Shown here in pieces: positions 50,561-60,097 of a DNA stretch of 64,000 bases. A model generated the notes under the pieces. It saw only the letters and a list, made by a program, of their open reading frames with translations, had not been told where the DNA came from and did not search any database. The translations under genes and the position numbers were made by a program. Source of the DNA: JAVJUS01 sp040220455. GTDB taxonomy: Bacteria; Pseudomonadota; Alphaproteobacteria; DSM-16000; Inquilinaceae. Positions within the stretch are counted from its first letter, which is position 1. Each line of letters opens with the position of its first letter. Location of the stretch: positions 36,413-100,412 of the forward strand of contig JAVJUS010000068.1 of assembly GCA_040220455.1 (NCBI GenBank), read 5' to 3'.

Positions 50561-50702
50561 CCCTCTCCCAGAGGGAGAGGGAGGGACCCGCGGCCGTCAG
50601 GCCGTGGGAGGGTGAGGGGTTGCCGACGGCCGAACATCGTCCCGCCGTCCGCACCCCCTCACCCTGTCCCTCTCCCCCCGGGAGAGGGGACGCGGATGTC
50701 GG
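50561..50702 (+). repeat. Dispersed palindromic repeat, family A, copy 2
   Basis: The order of arms is the same as at 3473-3608: CCCTCTCCCAGAGGGAGAGG, GGGACCCGCGGCCGTCAGGC, GTGAGGGGTTGC, CCCCCTCACCCTGTCCC and GGGAGAGGGGACGCGGATG. It lies between the small gene and the convergent TIGR02302 gene. Confidence 0.87.
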
Positions 50703-50760
50703 CGGTCGTGCCTCGAGGCGCAGCAGAGCGTGTTGACCGGATGATGCCGGCGCCCGTCGC

Positions 50761-53373
50761 TCAGAACCGCTCCAGGAGGCGTTCGATGTAGTCGCGCTCG
50801 AGGTCCGGGCGCTGGCGGTCGCCCAGGCGGTCGCGCAGCTCCTCCAGGATGCGCCGGGCGCGCTGGATGTCCGCCTCCTCCGGCAAGTCCATGGAGCGGG
50901 TGTCCGTGCCACCGCCCTCGGGCATCGGCCGGCCCAGCGGGTCCTGGTTGTTGAGCGACTGCTGCGGCGCAGGCATGCCCTGGCCGCCGTTCTGCTGCGC
51001 CAGGTGCTCCATGATCCGGTCGGCGAGGCCCTGGAGGCCCTGCTGGAGCTGGTCGAGCGCCTGCGTCTGCGGGTCCACCGCGTCGCCCGGCCGGCCCTGG
51101 CCGAGCGCGCCCTCCGACTCCCGCATCGACTGCTCGGCACGGCCGAAGGGCAGCGGGATGTCGCCGGTCATCTCCCCCATCTCGGCCATCAGCTCGCCCA
51201 GCGCGCGGCGCAGGGCCTCCTGCAGGGCGGCCGCCTCGGCCGGGTCCTGGGGCAGGCCCTGGCCCTGCTGGCCCTGCTGGCCTTGCTGCCCCTGCTGGCC
51301 TTGCTGCCCCTGCTGGCCCTGGCGGAAGGTCTGGTCGAGGAGCTGGCGCTGGGCCTCGGTCAGCGCCTGCAGGTCCTCCAGCATTTCCATGGCCGGGTTG
51401 GGCTGCTGGGGCATGGGCATCATACCGGCCTGCAGGTTCTCCATCATCTGCTGGAGCTGGGAGAGCATCTCGCGCGCCTGGTCGCGCATGCCGGACTCGG
51501 CCATGTCCTGCATCCGCTCCATCATCCGGTCGAGCATTTCCTGGAACTGCTCGCCGGTCATGACCTGGCCGTCCGGGTTCGGCTGCATCATGGGCGGCAT
51601 CTCGCCGCGCTGCATCTGCTCGGCCATCTGCTGCTGCAGGGCCTGCATGTACTCGTTCATCGCCTGGCGCAGCTCGTCCATCAGGCGCTGCAGCTCGGCA
51701 TCGTCGGCGTCGCCCTCGAGCGCCTCGCGCAGAGCCTCCTGGGCATCGCGCAGGGCGCGCTCGGCCAGCGACAGCTCGCCGTCCTCGATCCTCAGCGCCG
51801 TCTCCCACAACAGGTCGGCCACCGCGTCGATCGCCGCTTCCCGGTCCTCGGCGAGCTGCAGGCGCCGGAAGGCGGTGCGCAGGGCGAGGAAGACCACCGT
51901 GTCGTCGCGGAACCGGTCCGGGCGCAGGGACAGCGTCTCCAGCGTATCGGCGACGATGGGCAGCGCGTCGGGCGTGTGGAAGAGCGCGCGTCGCTGATCG
52001 ACGATCGCGCGCGCGATCGGATGCTCGAAGGGCCGCTCCGGCAGCACGAACTCGACGGTTTCCGACCGGCCGGTCTGGCCCGCCGCGTCGGTCGCCACCA
52101 GCTCGACCGTCACCGGCAGCCCGGCCCAGGGATGCGGCGCCAGGTCGTGATAGGCGACGGCCTCCGCCTCGGTCGGCAGCCGGCCCGGCAGGTCGACCGC
52201 CAGGCGCTCCGGCTCCCGGTCGAGCGCCTCGGGCGCCGCGTCGGTCAGCCGGACCACCGCCTCGACGCCCTCGACGCCGTAGTCGTCGCCAGCGCGCACC
52301 TGGAGACGCGTCGCCCAGCGCTGGGTCCCGGACGGCGGCTCGACGAAGGCGACCTGCGGCGCGGCGTCCTCGATCACCTCGATCGGCCAGGCGCCGAGCT
52401 CCCGGCCGTTCTGCTCGACCACGAGCCGGCCGCCGGCATCGACCGGGCGCTCCAGCTCCCAGGTGCCGGCATCGACGACCGCGAAGTCGGTCTCCCCCTC
52501 GCCGAGGCGCAGGACCGGCGCCGCCCCGCCGCCCGACACCCGGGCGAGCAGCGTGCTGCCCTCCGGCACCGGCAGGGGGCCCGTCGGGCGCGGCCCGGCG
52601 CCCTCACCGGCCGCGGCCGGGCCATCGGCCGTCGCGAGCCCGGGCGCCGCGGCATCGGCGGTGCTGAGGTAGCGCGGCGCCGCGCCGGTATAGTCCGGCG
52701 GCGTGATGAAGAGGTCGAGCACCGGCCCGGCCGCCGCGGCGGTGGTGAAGCTCGGCCCGAAGGCCCTGTCCAGCCGCTCGCGCCAGTCGCCGCCGGCGAT
52801 CACGACCGCGACGACGAGCATCAGCGCCAGCAGGCCGCGCAGGCCGGCCGGGTCGCGGGCGGCGAGCCCCGGGCTCGGCCAGCGGATTTTCAGCCGCGCG
52901 ATCGCGTCGGCCAGCCGGCGGCGATGGGCCTGCCACAGGGCGCGGGCGGCCGCGTCCTCCGCCCCGCTCGCCAGGGCGTCGTCGAGGCCGGTGAGCGGCC
53001 GGTGCTCGAGGCCGCTGTCACGCTCCAGCCGGCGGCGCGCGGCGTGGCGGTCCGGCGGCGCGAAGCCCTCGAATCCCTTCCAGTAGGCCGCCAGCAGGGC
53101 GAGGGCGAAGACCGCCAGCGCCGCGGCGTGGCCCCAGCCGCCCAGGGACGGCAGAAGATCGAGCAGGGCGACGATCGCGAAGATCCCGGCCACCGCGACC
53201 ATCGGCCACAGCGCGGGCCACAGTCGCTCCCAGAGGAGCGCGAGCCAGGCCAACGCCAGCTTGCCGGCGGGCGGGCGGACATCCGCCACGGGGGCGGCAG
53301 CCTTCCTGCCCCGCGAGGCGCTTCGCGCGGGATCGGGGGTCCGGGAGGAATCGGCGGGGGGCGTCGTCGTCAT
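50761..53373 (-). CDS. TIGR02302/DUF4175 family membrane protein
   Basis: The 870-residue protein is of an alphaproteobacterial family of unknown function. Two or three N-terminal helices (about 45-100) and one near 185 anchor it; a beta-rich periplasmic region follows, then a long glutamine/methionine-rich coiled-coil C-terminal half. A pure (GQQ)n run (about residues 700-720, DNA 51260-51320) is a codon repeat that could vary in length. ATG at 53373 is preferred, with AGGAG six bases upstream, over a GTG at 53409. It is downstream of lysA on the same strand, the usual neighbourhood. Confidence 0.85.
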   Translation of the reverse strand: MTTTPPADSSRTPDPARSASRGRKAAAPVADVRPPAGKLALAWLALLWERLWPALWPMVAVAGIFAIVALLDLLPSLGGWGHAAALAVFALALLAAYWKGFEGFAPPDRHAARRRLERDSGLEHRPLTGLDDALASGAEDAAARALWQAHRRRLADAIARLKIRWPSPGLAARDPAGLRGLLALMLVVAVVIAGGDWRERLDRAFGPSFTTAAAAGPVLDLFITPPDYTGAAPRYLSTADAAAPGLATADGPAAAGEGAGPRPTGPLPVPEGSTLLARVSGGGAAPVLRLGEGETDFAVVDAGTWELERPVDAGGRLVVEQNGRELGAWPIEVIEDAAPQVAFVEPPSGTQRWATRLQVRAGDDYGVEGVEAVVRLTDAAPEALDREPERLAVDLPGRLPTEAEAVAYHDLAPHPWAGLPVTVELVATDAAGQTGRSETVEFVLPERPFEHPIARAIVDQRRALFHTPDALPIVADTLETLSLRPDRFRDDTVVFLALRTAFRRLQLAEDREAAIDAVADLLWETALRIEDGELSLAERALRDAQEALREALEGDADDAELQRLMDELRQAMNEYMQALQQQMAEQMQRGEMPPMMQPNPDGQVMTGEQFQEMLDRMMERMQDMAESGMRDQAREMLSQLQQMMENLQAGMMPMPQQPNPAMEMLEDLQALTEAQRQLLDQTFRQGQQGQQGQQGQQGQQGQQGQGLPQDPAEAAALQEALRRALGELMAEMGEMTGDIPLPFGRAEQSMRESEGALGQGRPGDAVDPQTQALDQLQQGLQGLADRIMEHLAQQNGGQGMPAPQQSLNNQDPLGRPMPEGGGTDTRSMDLPEEADIQRARRILEELRDRLGDRQRPDLERDYIERLLERF

Positions 53374-53492
53374 CACCGGCTCCTGGCTCCTGGCGTCGTC
53401 GCTCGCCACGGCTGGCGGCGACGGGGGGCGGCCCCGGAGGACGGCGTGCGGCCGCCGGGACGCCGGACGTCGCCGCCCCGGTGCCGGCCGGT

Positions 53493-54800
53493 CTATCCGG
53501 TCCGGCCCGCGGCGGTCGGGGCCGCCCCGGAAACGGGGTTGCCGAGCCAGTCCGGCACGGACTCCGACGCGACCATCTCCATCAATGTTGGCCGTTTTCT
53601 GACGACGGCAAACCGATTCCCGTCGACCAGCACTTCGGGGGCCGGCGGACGGCTATTGTAGCTGGAGCTCATGACCGCGCCATAGGCGCCCGCGCCGGAG
53701 AACGCGACGAGATCGCCCGCCCCGATCGGCGGCAACGGGCGCTGGACGGCGAAGGTATCCCCGGTCTCGCAGACCGGCCCGACCACGTCGCACGGCACCT
53801 CCTCGGCGTCGGGCGGCGGCTCGGCGACCGGGCGGATCGCGTGCCAGGCCTCGTAGAGCGCCGGGCGCAGCAGGTCGTTCATCGCCGCGTCGAGGATGAG
53901 GAAGCGGCGTGTATGACCCTGCTTGAGGTGGATCACCCGGGCCAGCAGCACGCCGGCGTTGCCGACCAGCACGCGCCCCGGCTCGAACGTCAGCCGGCAG
54001 CCCAGATCGCCCACCGTCTCGCGCACCATGGCGGCATAGGCGTCCATGGCCGGCGGCGTCTCGTCGCGGTAGACGATGCCGATGCCGCCGCCGAGGTCGA
54101 GCCGGTCGATCGCGAAGCCGTCGGCGCGCAGGGCCCGCACGAAGTCGGCGACGCGGGCATAGGCCTCGCGGAACGGCGCAAGCTCGGTGAGCTGGCTGCC
54201 GATATGCACCGCAACGCCGACCGGGTCGAGCCCGGGCAGGTCGCGGGCGCGGGCGAAGGCGGCGGGCGCGTCGTCGATGTCGATGCCGAATTTGTTCTCC
54301 TTGCGCCCGGTCGTGATCTTGGCATGGGTGCGGGCGTCGACGTCCGGATTGATCCGGATGGCGATCGGCACCGCGCGGCCCGCCTCGACCGCCACGGCGG
54401 AGAGCATGTCGAGCTCCGACAGGCTTTCCACGTTGATCTGGTGGACGCCCTCGGCGACGGCGGCGGCCAGCTCCTCGCGCGTCTTGCCGACACCGGAGAA
54501 GACGATTCCCTCGGCCGGGATGCCGGCCAGCCGCGCACGCGCCATCTCGCCCGCCGAGACCACGTCGGCGCCGGCGCCCTGCCCCGCCAGCACCGCCAGC
54601 ACAGCGGCATTGGAATTCGCCTTCATGGCGTAGCACACGCGCGCGTCGAGCCCCTCGAGCGCGCCGGCGAAGGCGCGATAGTTCGCCGTCAGCGCGGCCG
54701 TCGAGTAGACGTAGACCGGGGTGCCCACGGCGTCTGCGATCGCCGACAGGGCGATATCCTCGGCGTGCAGGACGCCGTCGCGATAGTCGAAGGGGATCAT
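53493..54800 (-). CDS. lysA: Diaminopimelate decarboxylase
   Basis: LysA decarboxylates meso-diaminopimelate to lysine with PLP. The 435-residue fold III enzyme has the PLP lysine K60 (CYAMKANSN), HIGSQLTELAPF, DLGGGIGI, EPGRVLVGNAGVLL and the active-site CETGDTFA. Length is typical. It follows lptM by 31 bases on the minus strand, in the order argH-lptM-lysA-TIGR02302. Confidence 0.95.
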   Translation of the reverse strand: MIPFDYRDGVLHAEDIALSAIADAVGTPVYVYSTAALTANYRAFAGALEGLDARVCYAMKANSNAAVLAVLAGQGAGADVVSAGEMARARLAGIPAEGIVFSGVGKTREELAAAVAEGVHQINVESLSELDMLSAVAVEAGRAVPIAIRINPDVDARTHAKITTGRKENKFGIDIDDAPAAFARARDLPGLDPVGVAVHIGSQLTELAPFREAYARVADFVRALRADGFAIDRLDLGGGIGIVYRDETPPAMDAYAAMVRETVGDLGCRLTFEPGRVLVGNAGVLLARVIHLKQGHTRRFLILDAAMNDLLRPALYEAWHAIRPVAEPPPDAEEVPCDVVGPVCETGDTFAVQRPLPPIGAGDLVAFSGAGAYGAVMSSSYNSRPPAPEVLVDGNRFAVVRKRPTLMEMVASESVPDWLGNPVSGAAPTAAGRTG

Positions 54801-54831
54801 GGCGCGCCCGCCCGGCAGTAGGTGGAAGCGG

Positions 54832-55020
54832 TCAGGTGGAGGGATAGGAGCGCGGATAGGGGATCGGCTCCTCGCGCTCGGGCGGCTTCAGCGTCTCGGG
54901 CTTCTTGCCGCAGGCGGCGAGCCCGGTCCCGAGCGCCAGGGCGAGCGCGAGCGCCAGGATCCGGGTGGGGCGGACATAGAGACCCCCGCTCGGCGAGCGT
55001 CCTGGTAAGAGCGCCGACAT
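54832..55020 (-). CDS. lptM: LPS translocon maturation chaperone LptM (small lipoprotein)
   Basis: The 62-residue lipoprotein has a signal peptide (TRILALALALALGTG) with lipobox LAAC (cleavage before C38), then GKKPETLKPPEREEPIPYPR, the LptM pattern. LptM helps oxidative maturation of LptD in the outer membrane. The position between argH and lysA is the conserved one. The only ATG in frame (55018-55020) belongs to the edge of a family A repeat (ACGCGGATGTCGGCG), so the repeat supplies the start codon and the first residues, giving an unusually long, polar n-region before the signal. Confidence 0.82.
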   Translation of the reverse strand: MSALLPGRSPSGGLYVRPTRILALALALALGTGLAACGKKPETLKPPEREEPIPYPRSYPST

Positions 55021-55158
55021 CCGCGTCCCCTCTCCCCGAGGGAGAGGGAAAGGGCGAAGGGTTGCGGGCGTCCCGGCAACGGTCGGCCGTCCGCAATCCC
55101 TCACCCTCCCACGATCCGGCGGTCGCGGGTCCCTCCCTCTCCCTCGGGGAAAGGGATT
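55014..55158 (-). repeat. Dispersed palindromic repeat, family A, copy 3 (inverted)
   Basis: The inverse of the copy at 50561-50702: CGACATCCGCGTCCCCTCTC at the left, CAATCCCTCACCCTCCCACG in the middle and CCTCCCTCTCCCTCGGGG at the right. It separates argH from lptM and overlaps the lptM start codon. Confidence 0.85.
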
Positions 55159-55196
55159 GTCGTCGCGGCCGTCGATGGATCGCGTCGCGCCGGTCG

Positions 55197-56726
55197 TCAT
55201 GCGCCCTCTCCCCCCTGTCTCGTCCCGTCCCCGGCGACGAGCGCGAAGCGCCGCCGCGCCTCGGCCACCGCCTCGCGCACGCGGGCCGGCGCGGTGCCGC
55301 CGAAGCTGGTCCGGCTCGCCACCGAGGCGTCGACGGTCAGCACGTCGAAGACCTCGGCATGGATGCGCGGCTCGACGGCCCGCATGGCGTCGAGCGGCAG
55401 GTCGGCCAGGTCGACGCCGCGCTCCTCGGCGGCGCGCACGATCCGGCCGGTGACGTGGTGCGCCTCGCGGAACGGGATGTCCAGGCGCCGGACGAGCCAG
55501 TCGGCCAGGTCCGTCGCCGTCGGGTAGCCGACCAGGGCCGCGGCGCGCATGCGCTCGGGCACCGCCTCCAGCTCCCGGATCATGCCGGTCGCCGCCGCCA
55601 GGCACAATCCGAGGGTGTCGTCGGTGTCGAAGACCGGCTCCTTGTCCTCCTGGGTGTCCTTGGCATAGGCCAGCGGCAGCGCCTTCATGACGGTGAGCAG
55701 GCCGATCAGGTGGCCGACGACGCGCCCGACCTTGCCGCGCGTCAGCTCCGCCGCGTCGGGATTGCGCTTCTGCGGCATCATCGACGAGCCGGTGGTGTAG
55801 CCGTCGGGCAGCCGCACGAAGCCGAACCCGCCGGAGGTCCAGAGCACCAGCTCCTCGGCCAGGCGCGACAGGTGCACGCCCAGAATGGACGCCGCGGCGA
55901 GGTATTCGAGCGCGAAGTCCCGGTCGCTGACCGTGTCGAGCGAGTTCGCCGTCGGCCGGTCGAAGCCCAGCGCGCGGGCGGTCATCGCCCGGTCGATCGG
56001 GAAGGCCGTGCCGGCCAGGGCGCCGGCGCCCAGCGGACATTCGTTGAGGCGCGCGCGAGCGTCGGCGAACCGGCCCCGGTCGCGGCCCAGCATCTCGACA
56101 TAGGCCATCAGGTGGTGGCCGAAGGTCACCGGCTGGGCGGCCTGGAGATGGGTGAAGCCGGGCATCAGCGTGTCGGCGTGGCGCTCGGCCTGGTCGACCA
56201 GCGCGGCCTGCAGCGCGGCGAGCCCGGCGTCGGTGCGGTCGATCGCGTCGCGCACCCAGAGCCGGAAGTCCGTCGCGACCTGGTCGTTGCGCGAGCGCGC
56301 GGTGTGCAGCCGGCCGGCCGGCGCGCCGATCCGCTCGGCCAGCGCCGCCTCGACGTTCATGTGGATGTCCTCGAGCTCGGCCGTCAGCGTCCGCCGACCC
56401 GCCCGGATATCCGCCTCGACCGCGTCGAGCCCGGCGACGATCGCCTCGGCGTCGGTCTCGGCGATCAGCCCGCGCGCCGCCAGCATCCGGGCATGGGCCT
56501 TGGAGCCGGCGACATCCTGGGCGAGCAACCGCCGGTCGAAGCCGATCGAGGCGTTGATCTCCGCCATCACGGCGCTCGGCCCCGAGGCGAATCGGCCGCC
56601 CCACATCCGGTTGCCGTCGGAGGCCGAGGCCGGCGCCGCGGCGCCGGCCGGCGGAACCCGGCCCGAGGCGGCGTCGTTGGTCGGCCTCTGCGCACCGTCG
56701 GCGCCTTCGTCGCGGGATTGGCTCAT
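55197..56726 (-). CDS. argH: Argininosuccinate lyase
   Basis: ArgH splits argininosuccinate to arginine and fumarate. The 509-residue product has the superfamily signature GSSMMPQKRNPD, the N-terminal MWGGRFASGPSAVM at about residue 42, HTARSRNDQVATD and PGFTHLQAAQPVTFGHH. The first 40 residues are an alanine/proline-rich extension; ATG at 56726 may not be the true start if translation begins nearer to MWGGRF. The stop is followed by a family A repeat and lptM. Confidence 0.94.
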   Translation of the reverse strand: MSQSRDEGADGAQRPTNDAASGRVPPAGAAAPASASDGNRMWGGRFASGPSAVMAEINASIGFDRRLLAQDVAGSKAHARMLAARGLIAETDAEAIVAGLDAVEADIRAGRRTLTAELEDIHMNVEAALAERIGAPAGRLHTARSRNDQVATDFRLWVRDAIDRTDAGLAALQAALVDQAERHADTLMPGFTHLQAAQPVTFGHHLMAYVEMLGRDRGRFADARARLNECPLGAGALAGTAFPIDRAMTARALGFDRPTANSLDTVSDRDFALEYLAAASILGVHLSRLAEELVLWTSGGFGFVRLPDGYTTGSSMMPQKRNPDAAELTRGKVGRVVGHLIGLLTVMKALPLAYAKDTQEDKEPVFDTDDTLGLCLAAATGMIRELEAVPERMRAAALVGYPTATDLADWLVRRLDIPFREAHHVTGRIVRAAEERGVDLADLPLDAMRAVEPRIHAEVFDVLTVDASVASRTSFGGTAPARVREAVAEARRRFALVAGDGTRQGGEGA

Positions 56727-57097
56727 CACTCTCTCGTCATGCCGTGACGTGCGACCCGGGCCGCGTCGCCGGTCGCCCGTGGCGCCAGTCGGCGCGGACG
56801 CTCCGTTTGGCAGGAATGCAGCGCTTTGGGAAGCCCCGGAGGCCCGCGCGGGCCGGCGGGAGCCAGGAGGCGACCCGTTTGCCACCTTCCGCTGCGGGAA
56901 GGCATTTTTCAACCCGTCGCCTCCCCGCGTAGAGTTCCAAAATAGGACAACCTAACCGTTTGGACATCGACCCTAACCCTAGGGTGAGATAGGAACTTGA
57001 GATCGAGAGGCGTACAGTTACGCCAGTGAAAAGAGTGGTGAATCGCTAGCCGGAGACCGCGAAGCGGGCCGGAGCAAAGGCAAAGGAGAAGTAAGGC
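56727..57097. other. Divergent intergenic region argH/XRE regulator, no gene seen
   Basis: The 371-base gap holds no convincing gene. Near its right end is the 10-base palindrome ACCCTAGGGT (56976-56985), preceded by a second ACCCTA, in an AT-richer stretch about 110 bases before the XRE start; it may be an operator for that regulator. AAAGGAGAAG at about 57082 is the ribosome binding site of the regulator. Confidence 0.45.
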
Positions 57098-57565
57098 GTG
57101 GTCGAAACACAGGTGAAACCGCAGCGCACGGGCGTCGGTCGCGGACGCAAGGCGCACGCTGTGGATGCATATGTCGGTCAGCGGATGCGTCAGCGCCGGG
57201 TTCTTCTGGGCATGAGCCTCGAGCAGGTCGCCGACGCGCTCGACCTGACCTATCAGCAGGTCCAGAAGTACGAGCGCGCGGCGAATCGCATCAGTGCCGG
57301 GCGGCTCTTCGCCATCAGCCAGGTGCTCGACGTCCCCGTCTCGTTCTTCTTCGACGGCGTCGACGCCGGGACTGTCGCGGGCGTCATCCCCGCCGATTCG
57401 GCCGCGCCGACCGATTCGGACGACCGCCGGGTGATGGAGAAGCGCGAGACCCTCGAGCTTCTGCGCGCCTACTACCACATCAGCGACCGGAACATGCGCC
57501 GCCGGCTGGTGGACCTGATCCGCGCCGTGTCGAACGCGCCGAGCGAGCAGCCGGTCACCCAGTGA
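57098..57565 (+). CDS. XRE-family helix-turn-helix regulator
   Basis: The 155-residue protein has a central XRE domain (residues 26-85: GQRMRQRRVLLGMSLEQVAD, then TYQQVQKYERAANRISAGRL) and a C-terminal helical part (MEKRETLELLRAYYHISDRN). This architecture is widespread in alphaproteobacteria, where close relatives are annotated as SinR/Cro-like regulators. The start codon is GTG with AAGGAGAAG upstream. Targets are unknown; the palindrome at 56976-56985 may be its own operator. Confidence 0.87.
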   Translation: MVETQVKPQRTGVGRGRKAHAVDAYVGQRMRQRRVLLGMSLEQVADALDLTYQQVQKYERAANRISAGRLFAISQVLDVPVSFFFDGVDAGTVAGVIPADSAAPTDSDDRRVMEKRETLELLRAYYHISDRNMRRRLVDLIRAVSNAPSEQPVTQ

Positions 57566-57781
57566 TACCGGGCCCCGGCCCGGCATCCGGACCGACCGGC
57601 GGGTCGAGCACGCCGAGGAGCGGCGAGAGGCCGCCGCCCGAAGCGTCTTGACCCCGGCGGTCCCGGAGGCGATCTGAGAATGCGAGGGGCGCGGCGAGGA
57701 CCGGACATGGCCGTCCGGCAAGGATCGCCGCGCCCCGGCATTTCGTCACCGCCACCGAAGCCGGGGGTCGAGCCCGAGACC

Positions 57782-58372
57782 ATGCGCCGATCCGTCATCC
57801 TGATCGCCGCCGTCGCCGTGACGGCGGCGCTTGTCGTCCTGGTCCTGGTGGTCGGCCTGCGCGAGCCGACGGTCGCCGGCCCGCCGCTCGACGGCCCCAT
57901 GGAGAGCTTCGTGCGCGAGGACCCGCCCGCGCCGGCGCCGGCGGCGACGCTGGAGACGCCCGACGGCGAGGTGGCCCTGGCCGATTTCGAGGGCCGGGTC
58001 GTCCTGTTGAACTTCTGGGCGACCTGGTGCGGGCCGTGCGTCGAGGAGATGCCGGCCCTCGATACGCTCCAGGCCGAGCTCGCCGACCGGCCCTTCGACG
58101 TGGTGGCGGTGTCGATCGACCGGGGTGGCGCCGCGGAGGTCCGTCCCTTCTTCGAGGCGCACGGCATCGAGGCGCTGGACATCTTTCTCGACCCGCTGGG
58201 CGCGACCCCGCGCGCCTTCGAGGCGCTGGGCCTGCCGACTACGGTGCTGATCGACCCGGAGGGCCGCGTCGTCGGCCGATATGCCGGCGCCGCACCCTGG
58301 GACGGCCCGGAGGCCCGCGCCCTGATCGAGCACTACATGCCCGACGCCCCCGCCCCGGCCCCGGACGCCTGA
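57782..58372 (+). CDS. tlpA: TlpA-family thiol:disulfide oxidoreductase
   Basis: The 196-residue protein has an N-terminal membrane anchor (about residues 5-26) and a periplasmic thioredoxin fold with LNFWATWCGPCVEEMP (C83, C86) and the cis-proline region GLPTTVLIDPEG. TlpA-type proteins reduce cytochrome or copper-site cysteines in the periplasm. The location near argH-lptM-lysA is conserved in the order. ATG at 57782 is chosen because it puts the hydrophobic anchor at the N-terminus. Confidence 0.9.
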   Translation: MRRSVILIAAVAVTAALVVLVLVVGLREPTVAGPPLDGPMESFVREDPPAPAPAATLETPDGEVALADFEGRVVLLNFWATWCGPCVEEMPALDTLQAELADRPFDVVAVSIDRGGAAEVRPFFEAHGIEALDIFLDPLGATPRAFEALGLPTTVLIDPEGRVVGRYAGAAPWDGPEARALIEHYMPDAPAPAPDA

Positions 58373-58414
58373 GGCGGACCGCCGGGCGGCCGTTCCCCGT
58401 CGGCGCACCAGGAT

Positions 58415-59827
58415 TCAGCGCACCAGAATGTTGAGGAACTGCCAGGGGTCGTCGGCGTCCAGATCCTCGGGGAACAGCCGCGCCCGGTCGTCGAGCGGCG
58501 TCCAGTCGGTCCATTCCCCGACCACCGGCCCGAGATAGGGCGTGGCGATCTCCAGCGCGCGGACATGGTCCATGTCCTCCGGCTCGACGACGCCGCGATC
58601 CGGGTTTTCCAGCGCCCAGACGACGCCGGCCAGCACCGCGGCGGTGACCTGCAGGCTCGTGGCGTTGTTGCGCTCGACCAACTCGCGCGCCTCGTCCACC
58701 GACAGGCGCGAGCCGTACCAGTAGGCCCGGCCGCCCGGCCCCATCAGCAGCACCCCCAGCTCGTCGATGCCGCCGGGCAGGATCTCGTCCATCAGGATGC
58801 GCGTGCGGTCCTGCATGTGCCAGTTCTTGCCGGCGAGCTCGTGCAGCGAGACCACGGCGTCGTCGCAGGGGTGATAGGCGTAGTGCACGGTCGGGCGGTA
58901 TTCGGCCGCCTTGCCCGGCCCGCCGAGCGTCAGGAAGTCGGCCAGCGAGATCGACTCGCTGTGGGTCACCAGGAAGCCGTGGAACGGCCCCTCGAGCGGT
59001 GTCCAGGTGCGCACCCGGGTGCCGGCGCCCGGCCGCTCCAGATAGATCGCGGCGCCGGAGCCGGTCTCGTGCCGGCGTGCGTCGGCCGGCCAGTGCCGCT
59101 CGTGCGTGCCCCAGCCGAGCTCGGCCGGCTGGCAGCCCTCGCCGACGAAGCCGTCGACCGACCAGGTGTTGACGAACTCCCCGATCTCCCGCGGCACGCG
59201 GCTGCGCTGGGTGTCGCGCTCGGCCACGTGGATCGCCTTCACACCCACCGAGCGGGCGAGCGCCGCCCATTCCTCCCGGCCGGCCGGCGCCGGCCGGGGC
59301 CGGCCCGCCGCCTCGGCCGCGTCGCACAGGGCGGCCTTGACGAAGTGGGAGACCAGCCCCGGATTGGCGCCATGGGTGATCAGCGCCGTCGGGCCGGGGC
59401 CGAGTTCGCGGCCCAGCGCCAGCGCGCCCTCGCGCAGGGCGTAGTTGCTGCGCTCGGCCGGCGGCGTCGACGGATCGGTATAGCCGCCCGGCCACGGCTC
59501 GATGCAGGTGTCGAGATAGAGCGCGCCCGCCCGATGACAGAGCGCGATCAGCGCCAGGCTCGACACCTCGACCGAGAGGTTGAGCAGGAAATCCCCGGCG
59601 CCCAGCCGGCCACCCAGCTCGGTTTCCAGGTTGTCGCGCGTCAGCGCCAAGGGCTCGTAGGCGACGCCGTACCCCTCGGCCACCGCCGCGCCCTCGGCCT
59701 CGGGCGCCAGGATCGTGATCCGCGCCGGATCGATCTCGACATGGCGCAGGATCAGCGGCAGGACGCCCTGGCCGATCGAGCCGAAGCCGATCATAACCAG
59801 CCTTCCGTCCAGGCGGGCATGCTTCAT
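58415..59827 (-). CDS. hss: Homospermidine synthase
   Basis: The 470-residue protein of the saccharopine dehydrogenase-like family makes homospermidine from putrescine with NAD+. It has the nucleotide-binding start LVMIGFGSIGQGVLPLIL, DTCIEPWPGGYTDP, ITHGANPGLVSHFVKAAL and WHMQDRTRILMDEI, all typical. ATG at 59827 has GAGG about five bases upstream. Homospermidine is the usual triamine in many alphaproteobacteria. The gene is divergent from the MFS gene and has no polyamine partner nearby. Confidence 0.91.
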   Translation of the reverse strand: MKHARLDGRLVMIGFGSIGQGVLPLILRHVEIDPARITILAPEAEGAAVAEGYGVAYEPLALTRDNLETELGGRLGAGDFLLNLSVEVSSLALIALCHRAGALYLDTCIEPWPGGYTDPSTPPAERSNYALREGALALGRELGPGPTALITHGANPGLVSHFVKAALCDAAEAAGRPRPAPAGREEWAALARSVGVKAIHVAERDTQRSRVPREIGEFVNTWSVDGFVGEGCQPAELGWGTHERHWPADARRHETGSGAAIYLERPGAGTRVRTWTPLEGPFHGFLVTHSESISLADFLTLGGPGKAAEYRPTVHYAYHPCDDAVVSLHELAGKNWHMQDRTRILMDEILPGGIDELGVLLMGPGGRAYWYGSRLSVDEARELVERNNATSLQVTAAVLAGVVWALENPDRGVVEPEDMDHVRALEIATPYLGPVVGEWTDWTPLDDRARLFPEDLDADDPWQFLNILVR

Positions 59828-60097
59828 GGAGACCTCTGCGATGACGAAGGACGGGCGCGCCGCCGCGCGCTTCGGCTCATTGACCAAGGGCGAGCGCCCG
59901 CGTGTACGCGGCGCGCTCCGGCGACGCAACCTCCGCCTTCCGATGTCGCCCCGCCGGTAGGTTGCTTCGCCGCCAACTTTCTTCTAGGAAAAGTCGGGAA
60001 CGGTGGCCGTCGACAGGGATGATCTGTCTCGCCGCCGCACCCCTGTCCGGGGCCACGAGCAAGCCCGCACCTTTCGAGGGCACGACAGAGGAACCCG

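Noticed and set aside
57640..57680. TTGACC-N17-GATCTG as a tlpA promoter
   Set aside because: The -10 hexamer matches poorly and no AT-rich stretch is present, so the match may be chance.
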